DNA of 64,000 bases from Saccoglossus kowalevskii (lineage: Eukaryota > Hemichordata > Enteropneusta > Harrimaniidae), in contig NW_003153249.1 of the NCBI RefSeq assembly GCF_000003605.2, positions 307,918 through 371,917 on the forward strand, read 5' to 3'. A program made the position numbers and the translations under genes. The notes below the pieces were generated by a model. That model had not been told where the DNA came from, searched no databases, and was given only the letters and a program-made list of their open reading frames with translations. Numbering within the stretch: the stretch's first letter is position 1; every line of letters starts with the position of its first letter. Below are positions 1 to 12,495 of the stretch, in pieces.

Positions 1-37
1 AGCTGGTTGAAACAATGAAGTTAGTCACGGTCTTGTT

Positions 38-131
38 GAATTGGGGGTGCGGTTAGTAATAGGTACTTTTCAAGTTTTCAATTTATGTTATGAGCTCTTT
101 AACCCCGAAGCCGGAATTGGGGGTGCGGTTA
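38..131 (+). repeat. 76-bp-spaced direct repeat
   Basis: The 18 bp string GAATTGGGGGTGCGGTTA occurs at 38-55 and again at 114-131. The surrounding sequence is otherwise not recognisable, and no LMAN1 exon was identified before position 595. Confidence 0.6.
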
Positions 132-594
132 CTATTACGTATGCGGTTTATATTAGGACTTTAACGGTAGCAACACACATAATTCAAAAATTGCGTTTAC
201 TGTATGTAAGCTGGATTTTTAAAATATGACAAAACTACTGTCTACCATTTGCATGTTGTTTTTAGGAGACTCTACTTTTCTGCTCTCTGGTGCCCAAGTA
301 ATGCCCTTCATGCAATGCCAGATATCCTCCATTCTTAGCAGATGGTCAATCCATTTTGATCTCCTGCATTTGACTTCATTGCAAATCTATTTTGTGTTCT
401 TTGAGTATGACACCATGCATATGGCCATCTGACTTTATGTATTCTCCCCAGACATTTGAATTGAAATGCTTTCAAGTCTCTTGTCGTCACTTTCATTGAT
501 TTCCTTGTCTCACATCATTAAAGTAAAACTGATATTACGAGTGATTTGAGTAGTCAAAACATTTTGTATACATTTTCTTCCTCTTTGCCTTCAG

Positions 595-3500
595 ATGACC
601 ATGATGCTTTGAAGTTACTGACACATAGTCTTACAGTACCTGCTAGTGAACTGGTAAGTTATACATACACAGTGCTTTGTTTGTTCCATATTCCCTCCAC
701 TTTTATTTCACATTCCAAATAGCTATAAATAAACAGGCCTGAATAGCCATGGAGAGAATAACTCAGTTGAATATAGACTGACAACATTCACAGTCCTGAA
801 TGCTACCATTGAAAAACTGCTGTGCTACTTGTCAGGGATACATGTGTCCGGGCAGCATAATTTGCATAAATCTGCATACAAATTTTTATATCATTTTGCA
901 TATATTCCTATGCAGAGTTCTGCCCAGCCTGGTTCGAGTGCTGGTCGCTAATTAATACTGTAGAATACTTTATTTTCGCCATTTTTGCTGTATGGATGAT
1001 TACGTGAAAATAAAATCCAGTGAATATACTTTTTTTCATATAGTTCACATTAAACTCGTCAAAAATCAGTGAAAATAAATTCTTTACACAATGCCCAAAA
1101 AGCCTTTTCAGCGAAAATTAATTCCAGCAAAAATAAAGTATTGCACAGTATTCATTTTGCCATCTTACTACAATTTAACTACTTTAATTAAATTAAAATG
1201 AAAATGAAGAATAGATACACTTTATTATCGCAATCACATCTATAATACATATCTTGAAATATTAACCTCCGACCTTCAATACATGTCATTCATTTGTTAC
1301 GGCCAAAATGGAAACAAAGAATTATTCGCTTTTCTTTACTAATGCAATGCTGGTAAAACACATAAATAATTATTCCTTGGTACAGAACATGTTATTATAT
1401 TATTATTTTTTTATGTTCCATGCAGCCCAAACCAGATGGTCGTATTACTGAGGAAGAAAGACAAAAATTCACCAGAGAATACGACGAGTACTATGAAAAA
1501 TTACAGAAACAGAAAGAAGAGTATGTATATTTTTACATTGTATTCATAATGTGTACTTTCTATGGTGATTTTAATAGTATCGCATTTATCTGAAAAATCT
1601 CCCACTGTAAAGTCAGGCGATGCGATGTTTCTGCACCTGGGTGATCTTTTGGTGCTGCAAATCGGCATCAAAATTCAAAACTACGTAACTGAATTGTCGA
1701 TTTGGCCAGCTTGTAGTGACTCAGGGTCAAGCTAGCTATCTAATGAAAGACATGAATTCACAAATAGTGATGTTTTCTAATTCTGTTCACATTAACTGAA
1801 GACATGTCCTGATCTATATGCACTGCTTTAATGCACATTAATTCATTGCTACATGCCTGTAGTTATGTTTATGTGGGTAAAAAAGATTGACATTCATCTT
1901 TTGTTGAAATCGTCGCTGGCATTGAGATCTGATAGGAATCAACAGTGATGAAAAGTGATGCTGCATTTTACAATTCATATTTTTTAATTTTAAATTGCTT
2001 GACAATAAGGATTTCCATTCTATGTTTTGTTAAAAAATTTGAGTGCAAATGAAAAGGATACAAATTTATACTTTTTTTGAACACCTTGAAGTAGAACATA
2101 TTTAATATATATCTTTTGTTTTTAAAAATTTGTCAATTAATAATTTTGATGATAGTAATTGTACATCGAATTAGTGTATGATAAAACTGACGTGTTGACC
2201 CTGGGCGTGGATGTGAAAACAGTTGATTGTGCAAACAATGTTGAGAAAAAAGTGCCAAAACATGACCCAGAGTGATCTTTCAGATAGATATGGTTGCATG
2301 TCCATGGCATGCAAGATATGTGAGGGCAGTGTCAAGCCAGTGAAAATAATACGCCTCTAATCACTCAAATTATTTTCTCTTTTCTCCTGGTATTTTACCC
2401 CTTTGCAAAACAATCTTAATTTGTATACCTTAATTTCACTATATTATATAACAGTTAGCTACGATATACTGCTGATTATTTTTATAGATTATGGTTCACT
2501 ACCTTTGTGATTGTAAAGTCTGACTGTATACCGGTACATATAGCCAGTGTTTAAGATTGTCCTGCCCAAAGCGTTAACCTTCATACACATACATGTAACT
2601 TGCGTGTATGATGTTTTATCATGTGGGTTGTATGTCATACAAGAGTCAAGGGTGTTATGTAACATGTTGTGCAAGTTTTGTGTCTCAGTTAAGTTGTGTT
2701 ACTGTATACAATGTATGTTTTGATGTTCTGGATGTGTTGTGCTATATACTGTAAAATACTTTATTTGAGCTGGAATTAATTTTTGATGAAATAACTCTTT
2801 GAGTCATTCCATATTCATATATAAGGTACATTTGCTGGATTTTATTTTCACTTGTGTTGTATGTTGTGTCAGTGTGATTGTGTTCTCTGAATTACCGTAA
2901 AATCTGTATTAGTAGCCACACCCCTAATAGAAGTTGCATCCATTCTTTTTGAATAATTGTGAACCACAAATTCACTGTTTTTCATATGTAGATGCTCTAA
3001 TAGAAGCCGCATCCCCCCTGTTGTATTGTAACATTTTAATAGAAGCCATGGTTTCTAATACAGATTTTACAGTAACTATCATACATAACTATCACATATC
3101 ATGTAATAAAGAGTGTATGGTTTGTTATACAAATATAGTTAGTAATATGTTTATGTATTTATAAATGGTTTTATTTTATAGATTCAGAAAACTTCATCCA
3201 GAAAGAGTTGCAGGAATAGGCGTTGAAGATGTAAGTTATTTGCTTGAAACTATTTGATAATTTATTTGAATGGCAAAACTTGATTATTGGTAGTGATATA
3301 TTGTTATTGTAATCTGTATTTCTGTTTGTTTGCTTTCCAGTTTGAAGATCCTAATGTTCGTGATTTAAGATTAATTTATGAGGGACAGCATGGAATTCAC
3401 CAAACAATCAGGTAATCTATGCCACACAATGCAACAATGAAAGTGTACCTTGCTCTCTCAGAAAGTAATCAAATGTAAAAGCACACCTAGGCTTCTCTAG

Positions 3501-5809
3501 AAATGTAGTCACATGTAAAAGTACACCTAGGCTTCTCTAGAAATGTAGTCACATGTAAAAGCACACCTAGGCTTTTCTAGAAATGGAGTCACATGTAAAA
3601 GCATACCTAGCTTTCTCAGGAAGTAATCACATGTAAAAGCACACCTAGGCTTCTCAGGAAATGTAGTCGCATGTAAAAGCATACCTAACTTTCTCAGGAA
3701 GTAATCACATGTAAAAGCACACCTAGGCTTCTCAGGAAATGTAGTCACATGTAAAAGCTTTCTCAGGAAATGTACTTATATGTAAAAGCACATCTAGGCT
3801 TCTCAGGAAATGTAGTCACATGTAAAAGCATACCTAGCTTTCTCAGGAAATGTACATGTATGTAAAAGCATACCTAGCCTTCTCAGGAAATGTAGGTAAA
3901 TACTGTCCTTCTTATAAAATGTCTTGTGTGAACGCTTACATGAAAAATAACCACTTGGTGTACTGGTTCTTTTCACTGTTTTTTTTCTTTCTTTTGTGTA
4001 GTACTTCATTTTCTAACTAATTATGGAATTTATTAATATTTTTCATCACCTTCTTTGACAGAGAATTGAACCGAAAACTAGATGAAATTATTGGGCGTCA
4101 GGAGCGTACACTTTCAACTTTATCATCTGTTCAATCTGGTGGTGGAACACATATGGGGGGAGGTGGAGGTGGTACACCTCAAATGATAGATACTATTAAA
4201 CGCCATGAAGTAGATAATGTACTCAATACACAGAGAGAAATATCACAAAGTGTTAGAGATATTAGGTAAGCTGTGGTGAAATATCAAATGTTTAAAGATG
4301 CAATATGGATGAGAACATGTAATTGACGGTATTGTTGTTTTGATACAGTATGTTGCTGACTTTATTGTACCGTAGTTGTCAGAGTATGTACCGGTACTCG
4401 GTAGTAAATTATCTTTCACCTTAAAGATCCTTTGTGACCAATACACTTTCACGATATAGCATTGCTATAGTGTTCTCAATAAGAATAAAATGAAGAGCTC
4501 ATATTAATACTAAACCAGTAACATTCAGGAAATTAGTTAAATATAGTTTAACAAAATTAAATTATTTTTGTAATTTGGTTATACTTGGGAAAAATGGAAG
4601 GTCGCATTTCAAAATGACAAACGAAAAAGTTAATTGACTTGTTTGCTCGGGTGACCTAACTTACAGACTGAAGCTTGTTTGTCATATTTTTGTACAAAAT
4701 CATGTAGTACACTTAAAGTCACATTTCAAGCCTTTTTCTTAGATGATATGTAGCACATTTAATTTCTCCACAGGTCAATAGTCAATGATGTCCAGCAAAA
4801 AACTGGTGCAATTCACTTGAATCAAGGCCAGGGTGGCCGAGCAGGAGATGGACTAGATTTTAAATTATTAGTAAATGAACTACAAGATAATTTAAAATTA
4901 GTGAAAAAAGATATATCATATTTAACAAGTAAACCAGAAGTAAGGAAAATATCTATTGTGTATATATAGCATTAACAGGCTGATCTATGAACTTGTTACA
5001 TGCTTGCTGCTCAAGTACTTAGATGTCTGGTAAAAGTTCAAAATTTCCATTCACACATTACTTGACTACTTTGCATGCTAATTAAATAGTCTCATTTTGT
5101 TATTTGTGAGTCCTAACATTTTTCATTGGCATTTTGGGCTGTTTTGTCTCAAGCAATTCTATCAACTGTCACCAAATTATGTACAAATTATGTATGTTAT
5201 TTTGACATATTGTTAATTTGTCTTGCTTTTTCTCAGAAATAACCTTTTTTTTTCTACAGCCTAGACTACCAACCTGTCCAGATCTGCCAGAATTACCTAA
5301 CTGCTTGAGTGCTGGTCATTTCTATTTTTTTATGATATTACAAATCGTAGTTATTCTAGGATATATTTCATATAAGTGAGTACCAACTTTGATATCTGAT
5401 CATATTTGTTGTCCTGTGACGCCATATTTTATTCCGAATCCACTGTACATACTTGTACAAATCAATCTAATGATATTTACTCTGCTACCACATCTAACTG
5501 CATACTCATTATTGGAATATTAGGTCAAGAAAAGTTTTTGCTCAATTTGTTTTCCAATATTGATGTGTGCATATGCATGTTTTTTTATTTATTTATTTTT
5601 TTAATGTAAAAATTGATCTTTTATTTGATTATTCATGAAAATTTAATTTTTTTTAAATTTCTGACCACAAACTTACAAAAAATGACCAGAAGCATAGTTA
5701 CATTTTATGACCTTTCCAATAAAATCAATATCAAATATGTTACTAAAATTTGTTTCTTTGTTTCTCTTTCAGACATAAACAAGAAGTCAATGCAAAGAAG
5801 TTTTTTTAA
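595..5809 (+). CDS. LMAN1: LMAN1/ERGIC-53, C-terminal part (eight exons)
   Basis: This is the 3' part of the ER-Golgi intermediate compartment lectin ERGIC-53, a cargo receptor that carries glycoproteins from ER to Golgi. Exons are 595-653, 1426-1520, 3182-3230, 3341-3411, 4062-4265, 4774-4939, 5260-5375 and 5773-5809, all with GT/AG borders; joined they give 264 residues in one frame after a split first codon. Seen in order: a coiled-coil stalk rich in E/K (EYDEYYEKLQKQKEEFRKLHPE), the ELNRKLDEI helix, a glycine-rich linker (SGGGTHMGGGGGGTPQ), a second helix (LVNELQDNLKLVKKDI), the paired cysteines of LPTCPDLPELPNCLS, one membrane span (FYFFMILQIVVILGYISY) and the cytosolic tail ending KKFF. 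The KKFF end is the known family signal for ER retrieval and ER exit. The N-terminal lectin domain lies before the window. No damage is seen. Confidence 0.95.
954..1152. mobile_element. MITE-like element, TACTGTAGAATAC ends
   Basis: About 200 bp inside an LMAN1 intron. It opens AATACTGTAGAATACTTTAT and closes ATAAAGTATTGCACAGTATT, so the ends form an imperfect inverted repeat of more than 20 bp. It has no coding capacity. The same element lies in opposite orientation at 8846-9057, and a shortened copy is at 2749-2860. A non-autonomous DNA transposon is inferred; the superfamily is not known. Confidence 0.65.
2749..2860. mobile_element. Shortened copy of the TACTGTAGAATAC MITE-like element
   Basis: Begins TACTGTAAAATACTTTATTTG, continues with GCTGGAATTAATTTT and ends within GCTGGATTTTATTTTCAC. 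The same blocks occur in the full copies at 954-1152 and 8846-9057, but the middle is shorter and the far inverted end is not seen. Confidence 0.5.
2892..3075. mobile_element. MITE with 21 bp terminal inverted repeats
   Basis: The left end TTACCGTAAAATCTGTATTA is matched by the reverse complement of the right end TAATACAGATTTTACAGTAA with one mismatch. The inside carries repeated short blocks (CTAATAGAAGCCGCATCC and relatives) and no coding sequence. It sits in the LMAN1 intron just before the exon at 3182. Confidence 0.7.
3440..3893. repeat. Minisatellite, ~40 bp unit, in LMAN1 intron
   Basis: About ten to eleven imperfect copies built on GTAGTCACATGTAAAAGCA followed by CACCTAGGCTTCTCAGGAAAT. 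Some units are shortened. Because the period is irregular, the open frames across it are not evidence of coding. It lies between the exons ending at 3411 and starting at 4062. Confidence 0.9.
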
Positions 5810-8800
5810 CATATATTTAAAACAAAAACAAAAAACGACAAAAAAACTTTCCAAGTGCATATTTTCTATAAAAAAAACTTTTATTTAGGGGAAATATATT
5901 ATGTAACCGTATTAACCCTCAAAGTTGCAGAAAGACTGAACAATCTCTATAGAATCCACCCCCCCCCCAAAAAAAGTAGGTACATATTTAACTGTCTTGG
6001 GCAAGTCCATATACTGGTCTCCAGGAACACACTTTATTGTGTTTGGCGCCCTCAACGTCCATATGAATAAATTCTTTACATTACATAAAATTTTTTTATA
6101 CATGGTCTCTACCCCCAGACCTGTATTTTTACCCTCAGTGAATTGAAAGCCTTGAACTTCAGTATTACTGCAATGCATTAGTCAAGTTTGTTATAAAACA
6201 GCAGTAATGTGTGCAGATTTGTGCATATCGTAATGCTTGCAGGCGGTGATGTTTAAGAATCCTGCGATGTGAAAGAAAAAGACAAGCGGGGTTCACATCA
6301 TGATGTACATGTATTTGTTGCAGTGTGACCTTACCATACAGACATAAACAAAAAACAAACATTCCAAAATTTTGATTAATTGTAAAATGTTTTTGCAATG
6401 TATAATGGAAGGGTCGCTTAGGATACTGTGTATGAACTTGACTAAATTTTAAATTTTTAGGTGTTGTCTTATTTCGTCTGTGATCGAGGTGTACAGTTAT
6501 TAATTCTGTCAAAATGTGTTTTATTTTATTCAATATGAAAAAAAAATAATATTTTATTCTATTTATTCAAAGAAGGGAAATTTGAATATCCTGTAATCTG
6601 GTACCTTGGTATCCAGTTGTTACAAGGATTAGGCTAATCTTAATCTTATCTCATGAATTCTCATTATCTTGAATAAACTATCTATTCAATTCAGCAATAA
6701 TCACATAACTTTCAGGGTTAACAACCCTGGTGTACGATACTTGTGTTGTTGCTGAAAAAGGCTTGTGAAACTTAAGGGAATAACAAATTATCGGTCATAA
6801 ATACAAGTGTAGTTAAGTTTTAAATATACAAATTTCATTTACAAAGTTGATTTGCCAATTCTTGTTTCAAGATGATGTATTTCCCCATGATGCAATGCAC
6901 AAAATGGGAACCTATTGAAGTTTCACACTTTCCTATTTGAGATACTGACAATTCACAGAAATATCCACCAAAGAGTGATGTAACATTCTTTAAAATTAAT
7001 TTTACTCATTCACTATTATTACCTTATAACTTCTGATCTTTCTAATGCTGGCTTGAAATTGGTAATTTTTGGCCACCCAGTAATTTTAAGCCATGCATGC
7101 ATGTTTTTAAGGACTACAAAATATCACTTTTGCATATGTTAAATAGTTTTATTTTTACATAGTTTATTGCACTAAGTGGCTAAAATACATTACCAGTACT
7201 CACAATACAAAAATACAGTTTTCAGTGCAAATGAATTGAACCTGAAATAAAGCTTAATTAAACTCATCAGGGGAGAACAAATATTGGTGAAAATATTTCC
7301 CTGTTTGTTGAAAATGTTTCCCTGTAGCTATTCTTCAAAATCAGTAAACTGTCCAAAACACAAATGATATTATGTTCAAACAAGTGCTTCCTAAAACTTG
7401 CACTTATCAAATTGAAAAATAAATAAATAATTGAATTCTTACCAAAATATAATAAAACAATGGATGAATTTTTAGCTTCCCTGTTGACTTTGCTATTTTC
7501 GACTTGTTGAAAACAGTTACCCTAATTACTTTGATATTCTATATGTAGTCTTTCTTGTTCAGATTTCTTACCAAGATGTAAAAAAAAAAAATAATAAATT
7601 TATCAAATGTTCAGTGTTTAAGAAGCACTTGTTACTATAGTAGGGATCAATGCAGAAGAGCAGATTGTACATATTTGGCATTCAATCATTCAGATAATGA
7701 AATCTTCTGTACTACTGGAAAGTGTGTTTACATGGCCACTAGTGTATGTTGAGTTTAATACCAGTGGGACATGAAAGGACCATCATCTGTTACCGGAGAG
7801 GAATGTTAAGGTGTACTTAACCCAGATGTCTGGAAACTGCTAATAAGACATTGCAACTACTTTCCTTGTTCATGAGTGTTACTGCCGTGAAGTATGGTTT
7901 CTTGTGGAGACTTCAATGAAACTTTTGATCAACAGCACTTTATACAAATTGAGTATGTCTAGACTGAGTCATGTTGATTGACGAGAGAAACTTCAATCGC
8001 TTTTGTGAGTCATTTTAGCTATTGGAATATTCTTTGAGGCATTCTAAAAACTATTATTGAAAATTATTGAGATAACAAAACTGGCTGAAGACTGTTGTTT
8101 TTTATGTCATTTGTTATTGATATAATGAATCAAACAGCTTAAAGAGATGTATGATACCACCTTCTGGGCAGGATCAGTAATCTTATTACTTAACATGTGG
8201 GTGCTTATAAATTTATGATTTTCCCACTGCTCTGAATATCAAAGTGGGGGTTCCTATTGATCAAACTGATGGTTCTCCTATGGTTCTTGAACAAGAACAA
8301 ATTTGAATATTGACACTGATCCAAATAAATATTGGCAAAGTGGGAATATACCTTTATCCGTGTAGTAGGGAAGTGATTCTCGTATAATCTATTGTAGTAA
8401 AATCCATCATGTGTATGGTCTTGCAACAAGTTTCTAGTCACAATACATTCTCTTCATTAGTAATGTAACTGCCAAAGATCTCAAAATTCAACAGCATTAT
8501 AGTGTTTGTATGCATATGTAAACCTGGGAATAGTGTCAAATTTTAATCTTGCTTTATGTAAAACAAAATAAAAAATTTAATTGTGAAATAAATATAGTAA
8601 TCATAAATAACACTTGGTATATGGTTTTTGTACTTGGATTAATTTTTCAAAAAATGTGGATGAAATTTTCTCATTTTTTTTAAATACTGTTGTAGATTTG
8701 TACTACTTTGTCACATGCATTGTGAGCGGGTGTGAAGATTCTTTGTTCAACTGAAATGCTATTCACTCAGTGGAGTAACTCTGATGTATATCAGTGTACA

Positions 8801-8845
8801 TTTTTTGTGCATTTCAGAGTATTAAAAGTACTACCCCTTATTAAA
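5810..8845. other. LMAN1 3' UTR and intergenic AT-rich DNA
   Basis: No coding signal is seen. The start must include the LMAN1 3' untranslated region. Several AATAAA strings occur (for example near 6067, 7240 and 8565), so the cleavage site cannot be chosen from sequence alone. Confidence 0.6.
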
Positions 8846-9057
8846 TACTGTGGAATACTTTATTTTTGCTGGAATTAATTTTCACTGAAAAGGCTTTTTG
8901 GGCATTTTGTATGGAATTTATTTTCACTGATTTTTGATGAGTTTAATGTGAAATATAAGAAAAAAAGTATATTCGCTGGATTTTATTTTCAAGGAATCAT
9001 CCCTTCAGCGAAAATAGCGAAAATAAATTCCAAGCAAAAATAAAGTATTCTACAGTA
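8846..9057. mobile_element. MITE-like element, inverted relative to the copy at 954
   Basis: Opens TACTGTGGAATACTTTAT and closes AATAAAGTATTCTACAGTA, an inverted repeat of about 20 bp. Internal blocks (AAGGCTTTTTGGGCATTTTG and GATGAGTTTAATGTGAA) are the reverse complement of blocks in the 954-1152 copy, so the two are the same family in opposite orientation. Confidence 0.65.
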
Positions 9058-9688
9058 ACTGGGAATGGACAGGGATGTTTGCTTTAATAATAGACTTGAT
9101 TGCGTTTTCCTATTTGTGCACAACTCAAACAAGAATGAATCACTCCACAGAGCCATATTGAATGAGAAGGGTCTATGGCAAAATGTTGTGTGAAGCAAAG
9201 CCAAACATGTAATTTTGTCTCTACCCTTCTTTAAGGCTATTACCAGGGAGGGGGGGGGGCATTATTGTTATTTGTAAATAACCATCAGCAGAATAAAACA
9301 AATTTGGGGCTTTTTGTTGAAATAAATTTACTGGTGATGACAAATTTACATTATTGTGTTGTAAAAATCTCTAATTCTGATACTGGTGATTTATAACGCA
9401 CTATAAAGGACAGTATGCCATCCTATATTCCCTAAATAAATGAATAATCTTGAAACTTAAAATATAATCTACCCCACAGAAACAGCGCCCTCAATGGTGC
9501 AGAGGGTAGAAACTAAATTCTGGGTGAATTGTTTGTGGATTCATGTTCTTTTAAACTGGACCCAAAAAATTGACATTGAGGGTGCTTTTTGGCTCATTAA
9601 TGTTTTTTTGTCAAAAAACTAAGTTTTTCTAAAATGGTTTAAAAATTTATAGAATTAGAAAGATTGGCTCAACCATGAAAATGGGGAC

Positions 9689-9773
9689 CAGTTTTTCTAG
9701 CTGCCATATTTGGAGTATACGGATATGTAGCGCACAAATATGTATAATCCAAATATGGCAGCTAGAAAAACTG
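9689..9773. repeat. Long perfect hairpin (26 bp arms)
   Basis: The arm at 9689-9714 (starts CAGTTTTTCTAGCTGCCATA) is exactly the reverse complement of 9748-9773, with a 33 nt centre that is itself partly self-complementary. Overlapping open frames on both strands read alike because of this palindrome and are not genes. Confidence 0.9.
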
Positions 9774-9879
9774 CTGAATGTATTGCTGGAAATGTCATAT
9801 GTTGTAGGGTTGCTGGTTATGATTTGTTTAATGTTGATGCTCCTGTCTGTAACAATTGGTAGAAAAGTTAGATTGGTTG

Positions 9880-10245
9880 GGACTTTCAGCTGAAATGTTG
9901 TAAAGTGGAAGGTGAAAAAAGTTAAATGAAAAGTCCTAAAACTTTGGTACTCTAAAAAAGAAATGTAAAAGTTGATTAGAATGTAGATAATACATGATGG
10001 AAGAGTCATAAAATATTGATGGAATATCGTAAATTGTGATATGAATGCTGTAAAGTTTTCCGAGAAAGTTATAAAAGTTGGGTTGGAAAGTTATGAAAGG
10101 TGGCTAAGAAATTTGATCAAAAGTTTGTGAAAGTGAAAAATTAATATTAGTATAAAAAGTTAAGATAGAAAAAGTGATAAAAAGTAGCTCAAAAGTATTA
10201 TTGTAATATTGAAAGTAAAAATATAATTAGATATATTATAAGATG
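9880..10245 (+). repeat. Purine-rich low-complexity stretch
   Basis: Strongly A/G-biased on the plus strand with a loosely repeated core of the form AAAGTTRTRAAAGT. The spacing is irregular. It looks like an old, diverged simple repeat. Confidence 0.5.
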
Positions 10246-10983
10246 ATTGTCTATTGAGTTTATTTTTATTTCATTCAATAGAAATGCTAAATGCTAACAA
10301 ATTTGATGTAGTGAGTGACGTATATTCTCAACTAGCACAACCCAGCATGTTAAGGTACCGGTAACTTAACATTTAACAAGTTATTTAATAAAAGCTAAGC
10401 AAAAAGGAAAAGAAAACTACAGCCCTCATTCAGGCATGTCCAGTGAGTTGAAAGGCATGAACTGAAAATGCACATTTGATACATTTGAGTACATTTGATT
10501 AAAAAAAAAAAATTGAATTCGATTCTTGCCTAGAAACTAATGTTTTTAACAGTCTTAGGGAGTCTACTTCATACTCTCCACACTTTACATGTTTTAGAAA
10601 TTCCTCAATACAGTAAACAAACATTTGCATAACAACACACAACACAATTTCTTACAAAGAATGACAAAGATAATAAATATACATTGCGCAGAATTCAGTC
10701 TTTAATTCATGTTAAGATTACATTAATTACGCTTCATTTTATTTTATTAACATGACTGAAACATTTTGTAATGTGACATTAGCTTTTGTAATGTACTTTA
10801 CATAACTTAAACTTACTCACGTAAGTGTACAAAATCATATTAAAAAGATAAAAAACTGAATTTACGAATGTGCATTTGTCCATTAGGATTGTAGTATTAA
10901 AGAACATTTATTTTTTCTCAATGGCAAAAAAAATAACAAAATATAACAATGAAAACATATAAATGTATACAAAAGACAAAATA

Positions 10984-11140
10984 TACTGTAAATGCAATAT
11001 TAATTTGCTGATATTTAATTTCGCTATTTTCCCTAGTAAGTAAAACTTAATAAATTAAATTCACATGAACAATTTAACTCTTTGTTTTGCTGTCAAATTT
11101 GTGAACTTAAAACCTATTGAATATAGAGAAATTAAACACC
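10984..11140. mobile_element. Partial MITE-like element, TACTGTAAATG end
   Basis: Starts TACTGTAAATGCAATATTAA and carries TGTGAACTTAAAACC and GAAATTAAACACCAG, blocks shared with the fuller copy at 12873-13062. The far terminal repeat is not seen. Confidence 0.45.
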
Positions 11141-12495
11141 AGTTGTAATGATTTGTTTTATAGTAAACAATTGTACAAACTTAGTCATTGCTTGTTAAAA
11201 CATGTGACCATGGACCATGATCTTATGCTATGGAGTAAAAGTACACAAAGTTTAAATCAACATAATCAGCTGAGACAAAGGCATTTTGCACTGCACATTT
11301 TAAACATTCTCTTTTTCTAGCATCATGTCTTAAAAATTCTCAAAGCATTTTACATAATTTTACTTTATTTAATTTCAAAACAGTATACATATGATCAAAC
11401 TATTGTATCAACATATATATAATTAAAAACAAATAATTTACATAATATCAATTCATTTGCACATGTCAACTATTTTGACCTGTTACTGTACCAACTTTGA
11501 AACAAAACGATCAAAACATGTTTGGGAAATGACTCCAAAGGTGTAAAAACAAAATGGCCATCAGTCGGCCATTTTTAATTTAAACCTAAAAGAAACAGAA
11601 TGTACATCAGTAACTCAGCATGTTTAACCAGCATACCAAATTTGAAAAAAAAAGGAAAATGCATATCATAAAATTTTATGAAAGCAATGGCCATCTTCGA
11701 CCAAATCTTGAAACCATAGTACATTGACTAGGTGTTGAGGATGTGCAAGCTTTAAAAGAAATCAGCCAAGCCATTCTGAGATACAGCTCTGGATGCAAAA
11801 AAACACAGACTAACCCATAAGTCTCCAATTTCAATTTTCCCTGCGAGCACGAACTACTAATAATTTTAAAAAGAGAAAAAAATCAATCTAAGTGGACAAA
11901 GATATGAATAACCTCATAGAAGATCTTGCTCAACTCTTGAAAACTTCAATGATTACACTTAGACACTTGTGCACAATGGACACAATTCAAATATATACAA
12001 GACCTTCTCTGATTAGTTGAGTAATCTAGTTATTTGAAATCTCATGAGTGGAGTTTTCTATGGAGGTGGCTCTAACCTATGAGCTTCCACAATTATAAAA
12101 AATTAGAAAATAAGTTTAAAAAAAATATGACTGTCATAAAAAAAATAAATAAAAAATGAGTCAAAAAGAAAGAAGAAAAGCCTAATAAAAAATTCAGCAA
12201 TCACATGACGGTCTTGGCATAAATAAGAGCTGAAACGAAAAAGTCAACATTCTAACTTGCATAAAAACTGCAGCCATATTAAGATGTAAATCTATATACA
12301 CAAAACTAAGTTTTACCATGCAACATTGCAAAAAGAACAGAGGGACCAGTTATGTAGGGAGATGTTATGAATCATTTTTAACTTTTGGTGATTGTATCAC
12401 ATGTCTTTCTAAAACAGTACATGTGCTATAAGTATCACGAAATATTAACATGTGGACGTAAATGAAAAAAAAGTCAATTCTCACTTGGAATAGTT
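11141..12495. other. No gene seen
   Basis: AT-rich sequence 3' of methyltransferase gene A (which is read on the minus strand), so its proximal part should contain that gene's 3' UTR. I see no coding signal, structured RNA or clear repeat. Confidence 0.5.

Noticed and set aside
5613-5888. 91-residue open frame overlapping the last LMAN1 exon
   Set aside because: Another frame of the LMAN1 intron and terminal exon, made of AT-rich codons, with no family resemblance.
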